Assembly (NCBI GenBank): GCA_008330645.1
Contig: VLTN01000001.1
Coordinates: forward strand, 558,001-622,000
Direction: 5' to 3'
Length of the DNA stretch: 64,000 bases
Source: Cafeteria roenbergensis
Taxonomy: Eukaryota > Sar > Bigyra > Bicosoecida > Cafeteriaceae
In this document: positions 1 to 12,708 of the stretch, one piece after another
Layout: each line of letters opens with the position of its first letter
Position numbering within the stretch: the stretch's first letter is position 1
Translations under genes and position numbers: made by a program
Notes under the pieces: generated by a model
Told to the model about the DNA's origin: nothing
Database searches by the model: none
Seen by the model: the letters and a program-made list of their open reading frames with translations, nothing else

Positions 1-27
1 CAATCGGCCCCCGGTCTCCGGGCAGGC

Positions 28-76
28 TCTTGCACATGCCTACGCTTGCACTGGACAGCGCTTGCACTGGACAGCG
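28..76. repeat. Two-copy tandem repeat of 16 bp
   Basis: The unit cttgcactggacagcg occurs twice back to back at 45-60 and 61-76, directly after the DNAL4 stop codon, so it lies in that gene's presumed 3' untranslated region. It looks like a simple slippage duplication. No function is claimed. Confidence 0.7.
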
Positions 77-730
77 CTAGCACTTGTAAACGAGGATAGA
101 GTGGCGCTCCTGGTACTGCATGTACAGCACCTGGCGCGATTCGTACGTGATCTCGAACCCAAAGCCCTCGCCGATCACGCAGTGCCACGTCGGCCCGTAG
201 CGCTTGTCCATGTTCTCCTTGATCATCTGGGAAGCCTTCTGCGGTCCAGGCATTCACAGCGGACAGCACCCGACGGGGCCATCGATGGCACGTGCCCTTG
301 CACCGCCGCCCCTCTCTGCCAAAGGCACGCCGTGACCCCTCCGGGTTTCGACATCCGGGAGGCGGAAGCACAACCGCCTTCTCCCAGCCTGCGGCTGCGC
401 TCCGAGCTCACCTCGAAATTTTCGGAGGTCAGGTATTTGTCCACAGCGCTGACCACAATCTCGACTGCCTCGCTGGACATTTCATGGGGCATATCCGTGT
501 GCTGCGCGACATCGGAAGCATCGAAGCCCAGGGCAGGCGGCGAAGGGGGGGGGGCAGGAGCAGTGGGGGTGGGGTGGGGGGTCTGGCTTTGAGGCGGGCC
601 GGTTCCAACGGGCTGGATGCTGCGGTCGCGCAAGCGCGCAGCGTCCAAGACGAGAGCCCGGTCACCAGCAGGGCATGCTCACCTTGACCAGCGGCTTCGC
701 CATGACCTTTTTGAATTCGGCGGACGCCAT
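77..730 (-). CDS. DNAL4: Axonemal dynein light chain 4-like (LC8 family), 3 exons
   Basis: Exons on the minus strand are 683-730, 412-501 and 77-238, joined in phase 0 at GTGAGC donors and CAG acceptors, giving 99 residues. The joined protein contains PLVKHTDMPHEM, ASQMIKENMDKRYGP and IGEGFGFEITYE, which follow the DNAL4 branch of the LC8/DLC family (about 105 aa) closely and more specifically than DYNLL1. The family forms small homodimers that bind dynein intermediate chains and other partners in a beta-groove, and DNAL4 is an axonemal outer-arm component. The ATG at 730 is the first in frame and begins MASAEFKKVMAKPL. Upstream lies a divergent region toward the P4-GC gene. Gene identity and splice sites are read directly; axonemal location is inferred from the family and from ODAD3 in the same window. 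Confidence 0.9.
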
Positions 731-1427
731 GGCCGCACGCGGCTTCAACGCTAGCGCCGCAGCAAGTGATGGACGGCACCAGCGACTACGAGCCCCAACT
801 CAGAGTCGCGCATTGAACTTCCGGGCGCGGGACTATAAACAAACCCGTTGCTCGCAACGCGGCCAGCAAGCCACACCCTGCGCCGGGGTCACTGCCGCCC
901 CATTGCCTGTCCCGGATTCCCGCCAGGAAGGCGGCAACTCCGCGGACTCAGGCTCCGGCATGAACCTGGTCGAGGCGGAGCCCGTGAGGAGCGGCTGCAC
1001 TGTTGGCCAGGGCGTTGCTGCAGTCGCTGAGAAGACGAGCGCCTTGCAGGCCTCTCGGCGCCGCGCCCGCGGACCCTGCGCCTGGGCCGCCCTCCCCTGG
1101 TTGAGCAGCGCGCTCTTTGTGTGCCTTCCCGGTTAAGCGCAGTCTGAGGTCTGGATCGGCCCAGCAGCTGCTGGGCGCTCCGCGGCCCAGGGCACGTGAG
1201 TTTTAGGGCTTGAACGTCCAGCGCGGCAGTGTTGCAGCCAGTGACGGCGGGCGCGGCAGCCGGCCCGCCCCAGGGGAACCATGCGCACGGGGACTGCGCT
1301 CCAGCCGGGCCGACCAGCTGCTGGCGGCGGCGTTGGCACGGGCTGACGCGAGCGCCTCTTGGCTCTCGAGTCGCCCTCCACTGCTGCTCCTTCTCGAGCG
1401 CCCGTCTGCCTTCCGGACACGTCGCAG
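731..1427. promoter_or_regulatory. Divergent promoter region DNAL4 / P4-GC and missing first exon of P4-GC
   Basis: This lies between the minus-strand DNAL4 start and the first recognisable P4-ATPase exon. It must hold the 5' end and first coding exon or exons of the P4-GC gene, because the exon at 1428 starts with the last base of a codon and has no in-frame ATG upstream. Donor-like GTGAG sites occur near 984 and 1196, but neither connects an ATG to 1428 in phase, so I leave the first exon unassigned. No TATA box or other clear core element was recognised. Confidence 0.4.
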
Positions 1428-4400
1428 GACTCCGAATGCCATATCCACGGCCAAGTATTCGCCATGGCTCTTCATCCCTCAGTGCCTGGTGGAGCAGTTC
1501 TACAGGACTGCCAACGTGTACTTCCTGGCCATTGCCGTGGTGCAGGTGAGGCAGGCGAAATGTGCTCTCGCGGCGGCAGCCCGCGGCGGCACGGCTCCTG
1601 GCCTCGCGGCCCGTGGGCAGCAGCTCGCAGCGCGCTCTCCGTTTTCAAGCAAGGCAGTCTGGCGTTCCAGGCGGCAGGGGGCCGCTGCGACGGGCGCGGG
1701 CGCTGGGCTCCATGCGCGAGGGGCTGCGGTTGACGACAGCAGCGAAGCTCCGCCGCCGCGCCCTCCCCCCCCCATCCTCCGCTCCTTTCCCTGCTTGCGC
1801 TTGGCCGCAGATTGTCACCGACCTCTCGCCTACGAACCAGTACTCTACTCTGGTACCTCTGCTTGCCGTGATCCTGCTGTCCATGGCCAAGGAGGGTGTT
1901 GAGGACTGGCGTCGCCACTCGGCGGATAGCACGTCAAACAAGGCGCCGGTCCGAGTGTTGCGCGCTGGCGGGTGGGCTGTTGCCGAGCGCCAGGAAATTC
2001 GGCCCGGTGACATCGTGGAAGTCCGTACCGACGAGCAGTTTCCAGCAGACTTGGTCATCTTGGCCACGTCGGCGCCCGACGGCAGGGCCATGGTCGACAT
2101 GTCCTCCCTGACGGGCCAAGAGCGCTGCGCAGTGCGCTCCGCCGTCCACCTCACGCAAGGATTGAGCAACGACGCCAGCCGGCTGGCCAAGCTTTCTGCA
2201 GGCGTCGTGATGGTCGCGCCAAGCGCCGACTTGGGCAGCGTGCACGGCCAAATTCACGTCTGGCCAGATGGCACCATGCCCCCCAAGTCTATCGACCTCT
2301 CGACTGCAGTGGACGTGCCCTGGTCAACCGTGACCACAGCCACCGGGCCGGTTTCGATGGAGCCCGGCAAGTGGACGACCGAGGCAACTCCTGGTGCAGC
2401 GCCGGCCGGCCCGGTGAGCGGCCCCGCGAGTGCGGCCGCGAGCGGATGGGTGGCGGAGCGGGCTGCCGCAGGCGACAGCCCGGAGCCCACCCAAGTGCTG
2501 GTTGGCGGCGATGACGTGACCGCGGCCCGCTTCGGGCTTGACGGGCACGTGGTTGAGGCGGTCGGGACCAAGCGCTTCGCGCCCCGAGGCAGCGAGCTGA
2601 GGGTCACTTCCTTCGTCGTCGGCGTAGCCGTCTTCACTGGGCCCTCGACCAAGATGGCCCTCTGCTCGGGGAGGGCCCGCAGCAAGCGGGGTCGCATGGA
2701 CGCGGAGGTGAACCAGTCGATTTGGCTGATTTTCACCCTCCTCTTCCTCATCACCGCTGGGTCCGTGGCTTTCCACTCCAACTGGCAGCGCCAAAACTCC
2801 GGCGCCATGCAGTACCTGACCTTCCTTGGCGAGACACGCGGCGCCACCGACGTCAGCCGCGCCTTCGTGACCATTCTCATCCTGTACAACAACCTCGTTC
2901 CCATAAGCCTTTACGTCACGCTCGAGATTGTGCGGTGGTTCCAGGCGCGGCGCATTGAGGGCGACCCGCACCTGCGCAGCGCCCAAGGGGACGCACCAGT
3001 TGCGCGCACGTCCAGCCTGAATGAGGACCTGGGAGAGGTGGACTTTGTCTTCGTGGACAAGACCGGCACGCTGACCGACAACAAGATGGAGTGCCACGCT
3101 GTGGTCATCGACGGCGTTCGCTTCGGCAAGGAGGGGGCCAGTCCGGCCGTCTCGTCCAGCTCGGCGGCCGAGGCTGGTGCGGACGCGCCGGCTGGGCCTG
3201 GTGTCGCGACGGGCGGCGAAGTTAGCATGACGCCAGAGCGGGGAGTGAGCCCCTTCGGTGCCGCCCCGAGGGACTATGCGTCGCCTGCTGCAGTCGAGAC
3301 TGGCGCGGCTGCTGGCCCCGCCAGCAAGGCGCCGGCGCACGCCCCAGCGCAGTCCCCCTCGCAGCGCACTCCATCTTCGTCCGGGGAATCCCCTCTTCCC
3401 TCTGTGCAGATTCCTCCGGCCGTGAGGTCCAGCTCGGGGCCTCAGACGTCACGCTCGGGAGCGGCCTGGGGCGACGCAAAAGCGGGCACCGGGAGCGCGC
3501 GCGGCAGGAGGGACTCGTTCGGACAGCGATCGGGCAGCGAGCCCGCGCTGCTTGCTGCGGCAGCCGCGGCGGGGGGCGTGGGGGCCGCGCAGGCGGCAGC
3601 AGCGCTCGCCGAGTTGGCCAAGCAGCGCCGGGCTGCCATGAAAGCGTCGCGCAGCGAGTGCCGCAGGGCGGGGGCGGCTCTGTTCGCCGCCCCCGTGGGC
3701 CCCAGCGTCACGGAGCACATCGATGCGGTGCCCTTTGGAGATAGCCGGTTGCTTGCTTTGCTCAAGGCAGGCGTGGAGGCAGCTCGCTTGATGCGGCTTG
3801 ACCCCGCCTCTGCGGCCATCTGCCAGCCCACGGACCTGACCGCGCAGGCCATGCTCTTCTTCTACGGGATTGCGCTGTGCCACTCTGTCACCAGCCCGAG
3901 CACGCCGACCACGTCGGTCAGCGCGGCTGCGCCCGCGGCGCCCTCGCTGCCCCCGTGGCGGCTCTACCGCTCCACGAGCCCCGACGAGCGCGCGCTCTTG
4001 CTCGCCGCCCGTGCCATGGGCTTCGGGTTCATCGGACGCCAGGGCAACAAGCTGGTTCTCGAGGTGATGGGGCAGGTGGAGACCTGGGGGCTGATCCACA
4101 CCCACCCCTTCTCGTCGACGCGCCGAATCATGAGCATTGTCGTGCGCTCGCCAACGGGCCAAGTCTTCGTGTTTGCCAAGGGCGCCGACTCGGCAATGTT
4201 GCCGCGGCTGTACAACTCCGACGTGGCTCGGCGAGAGGCGGCGCGAGCAGGGCCGCTGCCCACTGTGCATTCCGCGGAGGCCAGCATGGCGGAGCCCTCG
4301 CACAGCAGCGACGGAGTCCAGCCTGCGTACGTTGACGGCTTCGCGGGGTCGGACGGGTTGCTGTCGCCGATTCCCCACGAGGACTCTTTCCACGTCCGCT

Positions 4401-7400
4401 CCGGCAACCACCATGCTTCGGCGGCTTCGGCGGCCATCGACCCGCGCATGAGAGGGAGGCTGGCTGCCTCACCGGCGCTGCTCCCGCCCGCCGTGGCAGC
4501 AGGGAGCCTGCTGGAGGGAGGGTCGAGCCACGGCGCCTTGGACGAGAAGGAGCGGGCGTCCGCGGGGACCAGGACCCCGCAGACCTCAGCACCGTCCCCG
4601 CAGCTGGCTCCACGCGTTCACGTGGGTCACCGCTCGCGCACAAGTTCCAGCCCCGAGGGCCGAGGCCTCCACAGACCGGGCTCGGCCTCCAGTGTTTACC
4701 GACCCGGTTCCGCCTCCGCGGCGGCGGACCCGTTGCCAAGCATGGGCATCAACGCAACCTCGGACGCACGAGTGAAGCTCGAGAGCAGCATTGCGGACCT
4801 CTGGGAGGCGGGCCTTCGGACCATGGTCGTGGCCGCCAGGCAGCTGACTGCCGCCGAAGAGGAGGCCTGGAGGAGGGCGACGAGGACAGCGGCCGCTGCG
4901 TCCGGGCGAAAGAACAGGAGGCTCATGCAAAAGGCCGCCGACCTTGTGGAGTTTGGCCTCGTTGGCCTCGGCGCCACGGGAGTGCACCACCAGCTGCAGG
5001 AGGGAGTGCCCGAGACGGTGGAGACTCTGCGGCAAAGCGGGTGCCGCGTGTGGATGGTCACTGGCGACAACGAGGAGCCTGCAATTTCGGTCGCGCATGC
5101 GGCCGGAATGATCCGGGAGGCCTCCACGATTGTGGCTCTCAACGGCGACTCGCGGAGCAAGTGCGAGCACCAGCTGGCCACCGCTCGCGCGGAGCTGCGC
5201 AGCAAGGGGCGCTGGCACCCCAGGCTCGTGGACGACGGACTCGTGTGTGTCATCAACGGCGAGGCGCTCAGCCACATCCTTGCGCCGTCGCCCAAGGCCC
5301 GCCGGGCAGAGCATGAAGAGATTGCGCAGAGGCACCGGCGCCAGCGGCTGCGGAGCGGGGCCACGCCAGCCGATATCGACGAAGAGTCCGACAGCAGCTC
5401 AGACAGCGACGACGAAGCCGCGGAGGAGGTGGTTGGCTCTGGGGCGAGCTCGAGGTCGGCTCGCATTCGACGGTCGGGGGGGCTTTGCGGCAGAGCAGGT
5501 TGCTGCAGGGGCTCGAAGCGGCGGCGAGCCAACCGGAGCGAGCGGGTCGGTACCGATTCTCACAACGCAACGGACAGGGAGAGCACCACCCCTGACACGT
5601 CCGTTGCGACTGGGGGTACGCCAGCCTACGGCAACCTTGACGGCCTGGCGGGTGGCAGCCTCGACGACCCCTCCTGCGTGGCGGCGTGCTTCTGCGCTTC
5701 CCGGGGGTGCTTCTGCTGCTGCTGCGCCGCAGAGTCGGCTTCCTCCTTGAGGGCAGGCCGGCGCACGATCGTCCGGCAGGTGTCTGAAGGAGCGGTGTCG
5801 GCCGGGGACTACTCTGCGCGAAATCTGGAGAGCGCCGTCGGGGCGACGAGCACTTGCCGGTCCGAGGACGGCGGGCACACCTCCCAGCCGACCTGCAGGT
5901 GTTGCTCGCGCGAGTGGGTGTGCTGCCACAACCTGGGCAGCGCCCACGGCCGCCTCTTTGGGTCCTCCAATATCGACCAGGGCACGTTTATGTGGTGGCT
6001 CCTTCACCCGGTGATTTGGTTCCCGCAGTGGCTGACCGCAGCTCTTGGCATTTCAGATGTGACCCTGGAGGCGGAGCCGCTTCCCCGCGAGCGCCGGCTC
6101 CTGGAGCTGCTCAAGCAGTGCCGGACTGTGCTTGCCTGCTCCATGACGCCGGCGCAAAAGGCCCAGCTCGTGGCGACAGTGAAGAGCATGGTCAGCCCCG
6201 GCCCGGTCACGGTCGCGATTGGGGACGGGTCCAACGACGTGGCTATGATCCGCGAGGCGCACGTTGGAATCGGCGTCACTGGAGGCGATTGCACGCACGC
6301 AGTGCGGTCCGCCGACTTTTCAGTGCCGACCTTCAAAACGCTGGCGCCGCTGATGCTGACGCACGGCCGCCAGAACAAGCTTCGCACGAGCCTGACAATC
6401 CTGTACAGCTTCTTCAAGAACGTGACCCTGGTGTTCACCCTGCTTCTCTTCTCCAACCTGTCGGGCTACTCCGGGACCACGCTGTATGAGTCCTACCTGG
6501 GGGCCGGATGGAACGTCGCTTGGACGTTTTTCCCAATCCTCGCCATCGGCATCTTCGACAGCGACTTGTCGCGCCAGGCGTCAATGAGGTACCCAATCAT
6601 CTATCGGCAAATTTTCCGCGGCGCCGCCTTCAGTGTTCGCTCTCTGGCCTGGTGGGTGGTGCAGGGTGTCCTCTACGCCGGGGTGGTCACGCTGGCGTCG
6701 TACGCGATGTTCGAACATTCGTGGGTTTTGTCCGACGGCACTGCCGCTGGCATTTGGCCGACCGGGGCCGTCGTCAACCTCATCCTGGTGGTGCTGGTCT
6801 CCGGAAAGCTGGTCATCCACATGCACTCGTGGTGCTTCGCGACGCTAGGCAGCGTGCTGCTGAGCTTCCTCCTCTGGTTCGCCTTTGTCATCGTCTACTC
6901 GGTGCTGTATACCGCCACGGGCCTCTCCGCTACCCGCGACTTTTCGTCGGTGGCACTTGTGCTCATGCAGCAGCCACTGACGTGGTTGGGGCTGCTCCTG
7001 CTCCTGGGCACGGCTCTGGCCCTCGAGCTGGCTACCCACCACCTCCTGAGGCAAGTGTGGCCGACCTCGCTTGCCATCCTGCAGGAGTGGGACAAAGGCC
7101 TGGGCACCCCCGAGAGCGGCGACCTGGTTGCCAGGGCGGCCGAGGCCCACCGAAGCCTGGCCATCGCCAAGGAGCGCTCCCGGGCGCTGAAGAAGGTCGG
7201 GGGGGGGTACATGCTTTTGCAGCAGTCGAAGTGGTATGCTACTGAGCAGATGGAGGCCATTTGGGACGTGGAGGCGATGGGCGATGCGTGGAGGCCGTCG
7301 TCTCGCAAGGCGCGCGCCTCGACGCGGCCAGGAAAGCACCGACACGTGATCATCGGGCGCCTCCAAGGGGCCTCGAATTCCGGAGCTGCCGAAATGTCCG

Positions 7401-10400
7401 TGACGGGAGGGAAGGTCTTGAGCATGGAGGAGCACCTGCGCCAAGTGGCGGCCATCGAGCGCCTGACGAGCAAGGTGGTGAACTCGCAGCGGCTGCTCTG
7501 GAACGCCCTCCACAAGCGGTGGACCCGTCGCAGAGATCCAAAGCGGCCGCACCACCGCTCCTCGAGGGACGCGGCGCACCGGACGGCAGCCGTCGCGCCG
7601 GCCGCTGCAGCCCCCGTTCCGATCTCCTCCGGTCCGGTTCCGCAGGCTCCTCAGCTTCCATCCAGCGGCCAAGCCGCGCGCTCCAGCGACGGAATGAAGC
7701 TGTCAAGCTTCCACGCTTCGGACGAGCCCGCAGCGTCGCACGTGCAGAGGTCATCTCGCGGCCTCACCGTGCCTGCGTTCGTGGCCCGCCAGCGGCTGGC
7801 GTTTGCAACGCCCGCGGCGGCCCGGGACTCCACTGTGAGCCGAGCCTCGGACCAGCGACGCACCTCCGCCATCGAACAGTCCGACGGGTACACTCACCCG
7901 CAAGGGAGCGGGACGACGCTGTCCCATCGGCCTGGCCAGCGCCAGAAGCGAGGGTCCGTCGTGCTGGCGCCGGCATGGACGGCTGGCTCAGAGGGGCAAG
8001 TACTGGCGAGAGCCTCCCGGGCTGGGGGCGCTCAGCTCCGCCAGCACTTTCGCGAGATGCAGCAAGCGAAGGCATCGGGGGCGGAGGGGCTCGCGCTCTC
8101 GCTGGAAGACTCAGCCGCCCCGCGCGTCACGCGGTTCACCCGGCAGTTTGCCGACGACCCGGAGCTCGAGCGAGCCTACCACTTCCGCTTCTTCCTCGGC
8201 AAGAGCCTGCCTGTGACCCGCACGGGTCTGCTGATGGCTTCGGCGCTGGGAGGCGCGTTCATCATCTACGAGTACTTTGCGTCCGTTGCCGGCTTTGGCG
8301 GGTTCGCGAGGCGCCCACCCGCCAAAGCACTCACGACGCTGCTGCTCCGGATGGCGCTGGTTGTGGGCGCCCTCCTTGCTGTGCTCTTCACCTACACGAC
8401 GACCTTCCGTCGGAACCACAACTCCATCATGTTCGCGCTTCTGCTCATCACTGGGATTGCCAAAACTGTCATCGTCTCAGACGCAGGCACGTTCGGTCAG
8501 ACGCTCTACACGATTTGCGTGCTCCTCATCCTGCGACTCTCCTTTGCCTCGGCTGCCGTGCTGGCGATTCTCGACCTCGCCATTTTCACGGCCGCAGTCG
8601 GCGCCAACCTGGTTGGCGATGGAGTTGCGTCGCTCATCGACTACATTCCCTACGCAGCCTTCGTCCTGGCCTTCGGCCTGAGCGGCGCTCTTGCGATCGA
8701 CGAAGCAATGCGGCAGGACTTCCTGCAGCAGGCTCGCCTGGCCGCTGAGAAGAAGAGCTTCAACGATATCCTCAAGAGCTCCATGCCGCCTCACGTGACG
8801 AAGAAGCTGAAGCGCATGGAGCTCGGCGGGTTCAGGGGCAAGTACTACGACAAGGAGGAGGAGATCTCCGTCATCTTCATCGACGTCATCGACTTCGAAA
8901 AGGTCACTTCGTCGCACACGCCGCAGATGATGGTCACGCTGCTTGACCGGCTCTGGCGCCTCTTCGACGCCCTGGTCGAAAAGCATCTGGTGACAAAGAT
9001 GGAGACGGTGGGAAAGACGTACATGGCGTGCGCCGGCCTGCAAAAGTCGCGTTCGGACCATGCGGCGGCGCTCGTGATGCTTGGCCTGGACATCCTCCAC
9101 AACCTGCGGTCGTTCAAGGACAAGGACGGGCGGCGCATCATCTCCGTCAAGATCGGCATCCACTCGGGGCCAGTGGTCAGCGGCGTCGCGGGACTGAAGA
9201 AGCAGCAGTTTTCGCTGTTCGGAGACACCGTCAACACCTCGAGCCGCATGCAGAGCTCAGGGGAGCCCAACCGCATCCACATCTCGCCGGCCACGTACGC
9301 CCTCGTCGAGGGCCTGTTCGAGACGGAGGCTCGCCGGACCCCTGTCAAGTCCAAAGGCATCATGATCACGCACCTCGTCCAGCGGGTGGCCAACTCTGAC
9401 GAGGCGATGAAGCGGAGGAGGGCGTCCGCCCTGGGACTGGCGCCGCTTCTCGCGGGGCCCTCGAGTCAAGCCACCGGTGCCGCGGCAAGGGCTGCTGCCA
9501 CACGCGCCGCTGCGCTCGCTGTCGCCCAAGCGTCCCCAGGCGCGGCGGCGTCTGGCAGGCAGATCGTTGCAGTCGCGGAGGCCGAGCCTGCTCGGCCCTC
9601 GGCCCGCCTCAGCAGGCACGGGAGCAAGACCAGCAGGAGCGAATCACCGGGCCAGCTTGCGAAGCGCACGCCCTCGCGGACCTCCCTGCCCATGGGCGTC
9701 CAGCGCATGGCAATCACGGAGGGGAAGCTCGATTCGGCCGGCGATCTGGCGGGCCCCAGCGAACCCCATTTGGAGCACGTCGACTCGCCGAGCGCCGCCG
9801 ATGCAGAGACCCCCCGCGCCGGTGAGGACGGCTCCGTGACCGCTGGCACCCAGCCCGAGGCTGAGAGCCGCAGGCGCGAATCCCGCTTCAGCATTGTCAA
9901 CTGGCTGTACGTCTTCAGGGACAAGGAAGTGGAGCGAGCCTACCAGGTGAAACGGCGGCGGAGTCAGCTGTCGAACATGCGGACAGCCGGCCTCGTCCTC
10001 GGCCTCTTCGCCATTTTCCGGGTGCTGTGGGACGACAGGGCGTCGGAGCGGTCTCGGATCCTGCGCGTGGCTTGCGCGGCCAGCATGTTCGTCGCAGCCA
10101 GCCTCACGGCTTCCAAGATTGTCCGGCGCATCCCGCCTGCCCTGCGCCACTCCATGGTTGCGCTGCTCTTCGCCGTCGCAGGCTGCCTCCTCGCTGCGGC
10201 ACAGGCCAACTCTGCGCAGGTCACCCTCGACATCGTGTTCTTCACGTCGCTCTGCTCTGCCAGCGGCGCAGTTCACCACTTGGGGGCACTCTTTGCCAAC
10301 CTCGTCGTCGTTTCCTTTGCGCTCGGCATCTCGGCAACGAACTCTCTCGACTTTGCCGGCGGCGACTCGCTGACCGGAACGGCAGCTTTCTTTGCCGGCA

Positions 10401-11947
10401 TCGGCGTGGTCGCGGGGACGCTGGCGTCCGCAACTCGGGCCTACTACAAGCGCCGCAGGTTTGGCCTGGAGGTGCTGACGAAGGAGGAGACGAAACGCGC
10501 GCACGGAATTCTGTACAACATGTTGCCAGCTGCGCTCGTGAACCAGATCAAGGAAGGGAAGCAGGGCGCGAGCGACGCATTCCGCAACGTCACGCTGCTC
10601 TTCTGCGACATCCGTGGCTTCACCAAGATGGCCAGCTCGGTGTCGCCAGAGCAGGTGGTGGACGTCCTCGACAAGCTCTTCTGCAGTCTGGACGCGATCA
10701 CCGACCAGTACGAGGTGTTCAAGGTCCAGACGATTGGCGACGCATACGTGATGGTGGCCGGCATGCCGTTCAAGGACCAGCGCGTCCTTCCAGACTCGAG
10801 CGCCGCCGCGTCTGAAGCCGAGGCACTGCCCTCGGCCACGAGTCCAAGCAAGGCCAGCTTGAGCAAGACCACGAGCAAGCTGAGCATGCTCTCGTCCGGC
10901 CCTGGCGGGGCCTCTATGGGGTCCATGGTGGTATCGTCGTACGGCCAACAGCGCTTCGGCGGGAGCTCCGGCAGTATCTCCAGCTCCATGAGCTCCGACG
11001 GAGACGCCTTCGTGGAGCATTTCTTGAAGCAAAAGGCCGACGCTGCAGAGTCCAACGCAGCCTCCACGTTCGAGCACGCGTCTGCGCGCACCTCCGCGAC
11101 GAACGCAGCCCAGCTGTCGACGGCCGGGTCCCATTTTCTGGCGCCTTCCACCGCCGAGCCCGCTCACTGGGGCCGCACGAGGCTGCATGCCGACTCGAAG
11201 CGGGCCAGCAAGGACGTGGGCGACATGGACTCGAGCCATCGCGAGGGCAACAACAGCAGCAACCCGGTGTCGTCCGTGGAATTGCTCCGCCAGCAATCCG
11301 ACGCCACCATGGTCGTGAGCGACTGGAGCGACGAGGATCGAAAGGTACTCGACGAGGCCGAGGCGGCAGGCATCGAGGACCCCGAGTACCGCGCCCAGCA
11401 CCCCAGGCGACGTGAAACGGCCGAGGCGATGGTGAACGTTGCCATGGACATGCTGCAAGCCATCAAGAAGATCAAGCACCCGGGGACCGGCGAGCCGCTG
11501 GTGATGCGCATCGGCCTCCACACGGGCGACATTGTCGGGGGAGTGATTGGATCCAAGACGCTCCGATACGACATCTGGGGCACGGATGTGCTTGTTGCCA
11601 ACAAGATGGAGAGCGAGGGCATCCCCGGCGGACTTGTCGTCTCGCACGACACTCGCCTGGCCCTGATCGGCGTGGAAAACCTCGAGTTCCGGCCTCATAA
11701 AGACGTGGTTGCGAAGGGCAGAGGCACAATCAAGACGTTCCAGGTGATCAAGAAGGTCAAGACCGACGGCGGCATGATTCGGATTGGTGACGTGGAGCTC
11801 GACGGGGACGGCCACGGGGGAGAGCTCGACGCGCTCCGGCAGCAAGCCACAGAAGTCATGCCCGTGGACGCGCCTCCCAGCGACGGGCTGGAAGGGCCGT
11901 CTGCGCTGCCCTCCAAGCACGGCTCCCCAGTGGTCAAGTCCCCGTAG
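1428..11947 (+). CDS. P4-type ATPase fused to tandem guanylate cyclase domains (5' end incomplete)
   Basis: Recognisable exons are 1428-1545 and 1811-11947 (intron donor GTGAGG, acceptor CGCAG), giving at least 3,417 residues; the first exon is not identified. The N-terminal half is a P4 flippase-like ATPase: ISTAKYS and TANVYFLAI entry helices, phosphorylation motif DKTGT (Asp codon at 3055), N-domain KGADS, hinge TGDN (5060-5071) and GDGSNDV near 6225, with about ten membrane segments to near 7060. Two six-helix bundles follow (about 8200-8740 and 9975-10440), each leading into a class III cyclase domain (about 8755-9390 and 10495-11755). Such fusions are known in ciliates and apicomplexans, where they make cGMP. 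The A-domain motif DGET is replaced by LTGQ. Cyclase 1 keeps the Asn/Arg pair but has GKTY instead of GDAY; cyclase 2 keeps both metal aspartates but lacks Asn/Arg. A 200-residue insert splits cyclase 2. Confidence 0.9.
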
Positions 11948-12221
11948 CCCGTGTCGCGCCGCGACGCTGCCGGCACGTGATCTGGGGGTCGTGGCCCAAC
12001 GTTCTGAGCACGGCCCAGGGAAAGGGCGTGCCTATTTCAAGCAAGTCCCGACTGCAATGGCGAGTAGCGCAGTTGTCACATTGATTTGTGCAGCGGCATC
12101 GGCGTCGCCCGTTCGTTGTGTGGCACGTTGCGATTGCATTGGATCCCCTCCCCTCCCGAATCTTGGTGCAGTGAGATACGTGGCAGGCCCAGCGCACGAT
12201 CGTTTTGGCTCGCCCGCACTC
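11948..12221. other. Convergent 3' intergenic, P4-GC / CTR9
   Basis: A gap of 274 bp holds the 3' ends of two convergent genes. It is slightly less GC-rich than its surroundings. No gene, repeat or polyadenylation consensus was recognised. Confidence 0.5.
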
Positions 12222-12676
12222 TCACACGCCCACACCCGCTGCAGCAGCTGCTGCTGCCGCTGCCGCCATTTCGGGCTCGCCCACAGAGTCCGCGTCGCTC
12301 TCCCCGTCGAACAGGCCGAGGCCAGCGTCCTTGGGGGCCGCGGGCGCAGCCGACGGCGGGGGGGCAGGAGCACTGGCCGGCTCCCGCGCTGCCGCAGCCT
12401 GATCAACATCCGCATCAGACTCAGAGTCCGACTCGCTCTCGTTCGACATGCGCACGAGGCGCTTCTTCGGCGCGGCGGCCGCGGCCCCCGCTGCCGTTGC
12501 CGCTGCCGCCGTCGCCGTGGAAGACGATGCGGACGAGGAGGAGGACGAGCTCGTTGGCCCGGACCCCGAACTGCCCGACCGTGCGGCACCGCGGCCTGAG
12601 CCGCGGCCACGGGGGGCACTCCTGGCGGCCGGGGAAGCGGGGGACCGCGCAGCGCCAGCGTCGCCGCCAAAGCTCG

Positions 12677-12708
<32 letters not shown>

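Noticed and set aside
960-1136. Small plus-strand frame starting MNLVEAEPV as first exon of P4-GC
   Set aside because: The donor-like site after MNLVEAEP is in the wrong phase for the exon at 1428, and the frame otherwise stops at 1134.
9644-11920. Long minus-strand open frame (758 codons) opposite the P4-GC cyclase region
   Set aside because: It is antisense to clearly conserved cyclase domains, has Arg/His/Val/Gly-biased composition and no recognisable motif. High GC removes stop codons from antisense frames.
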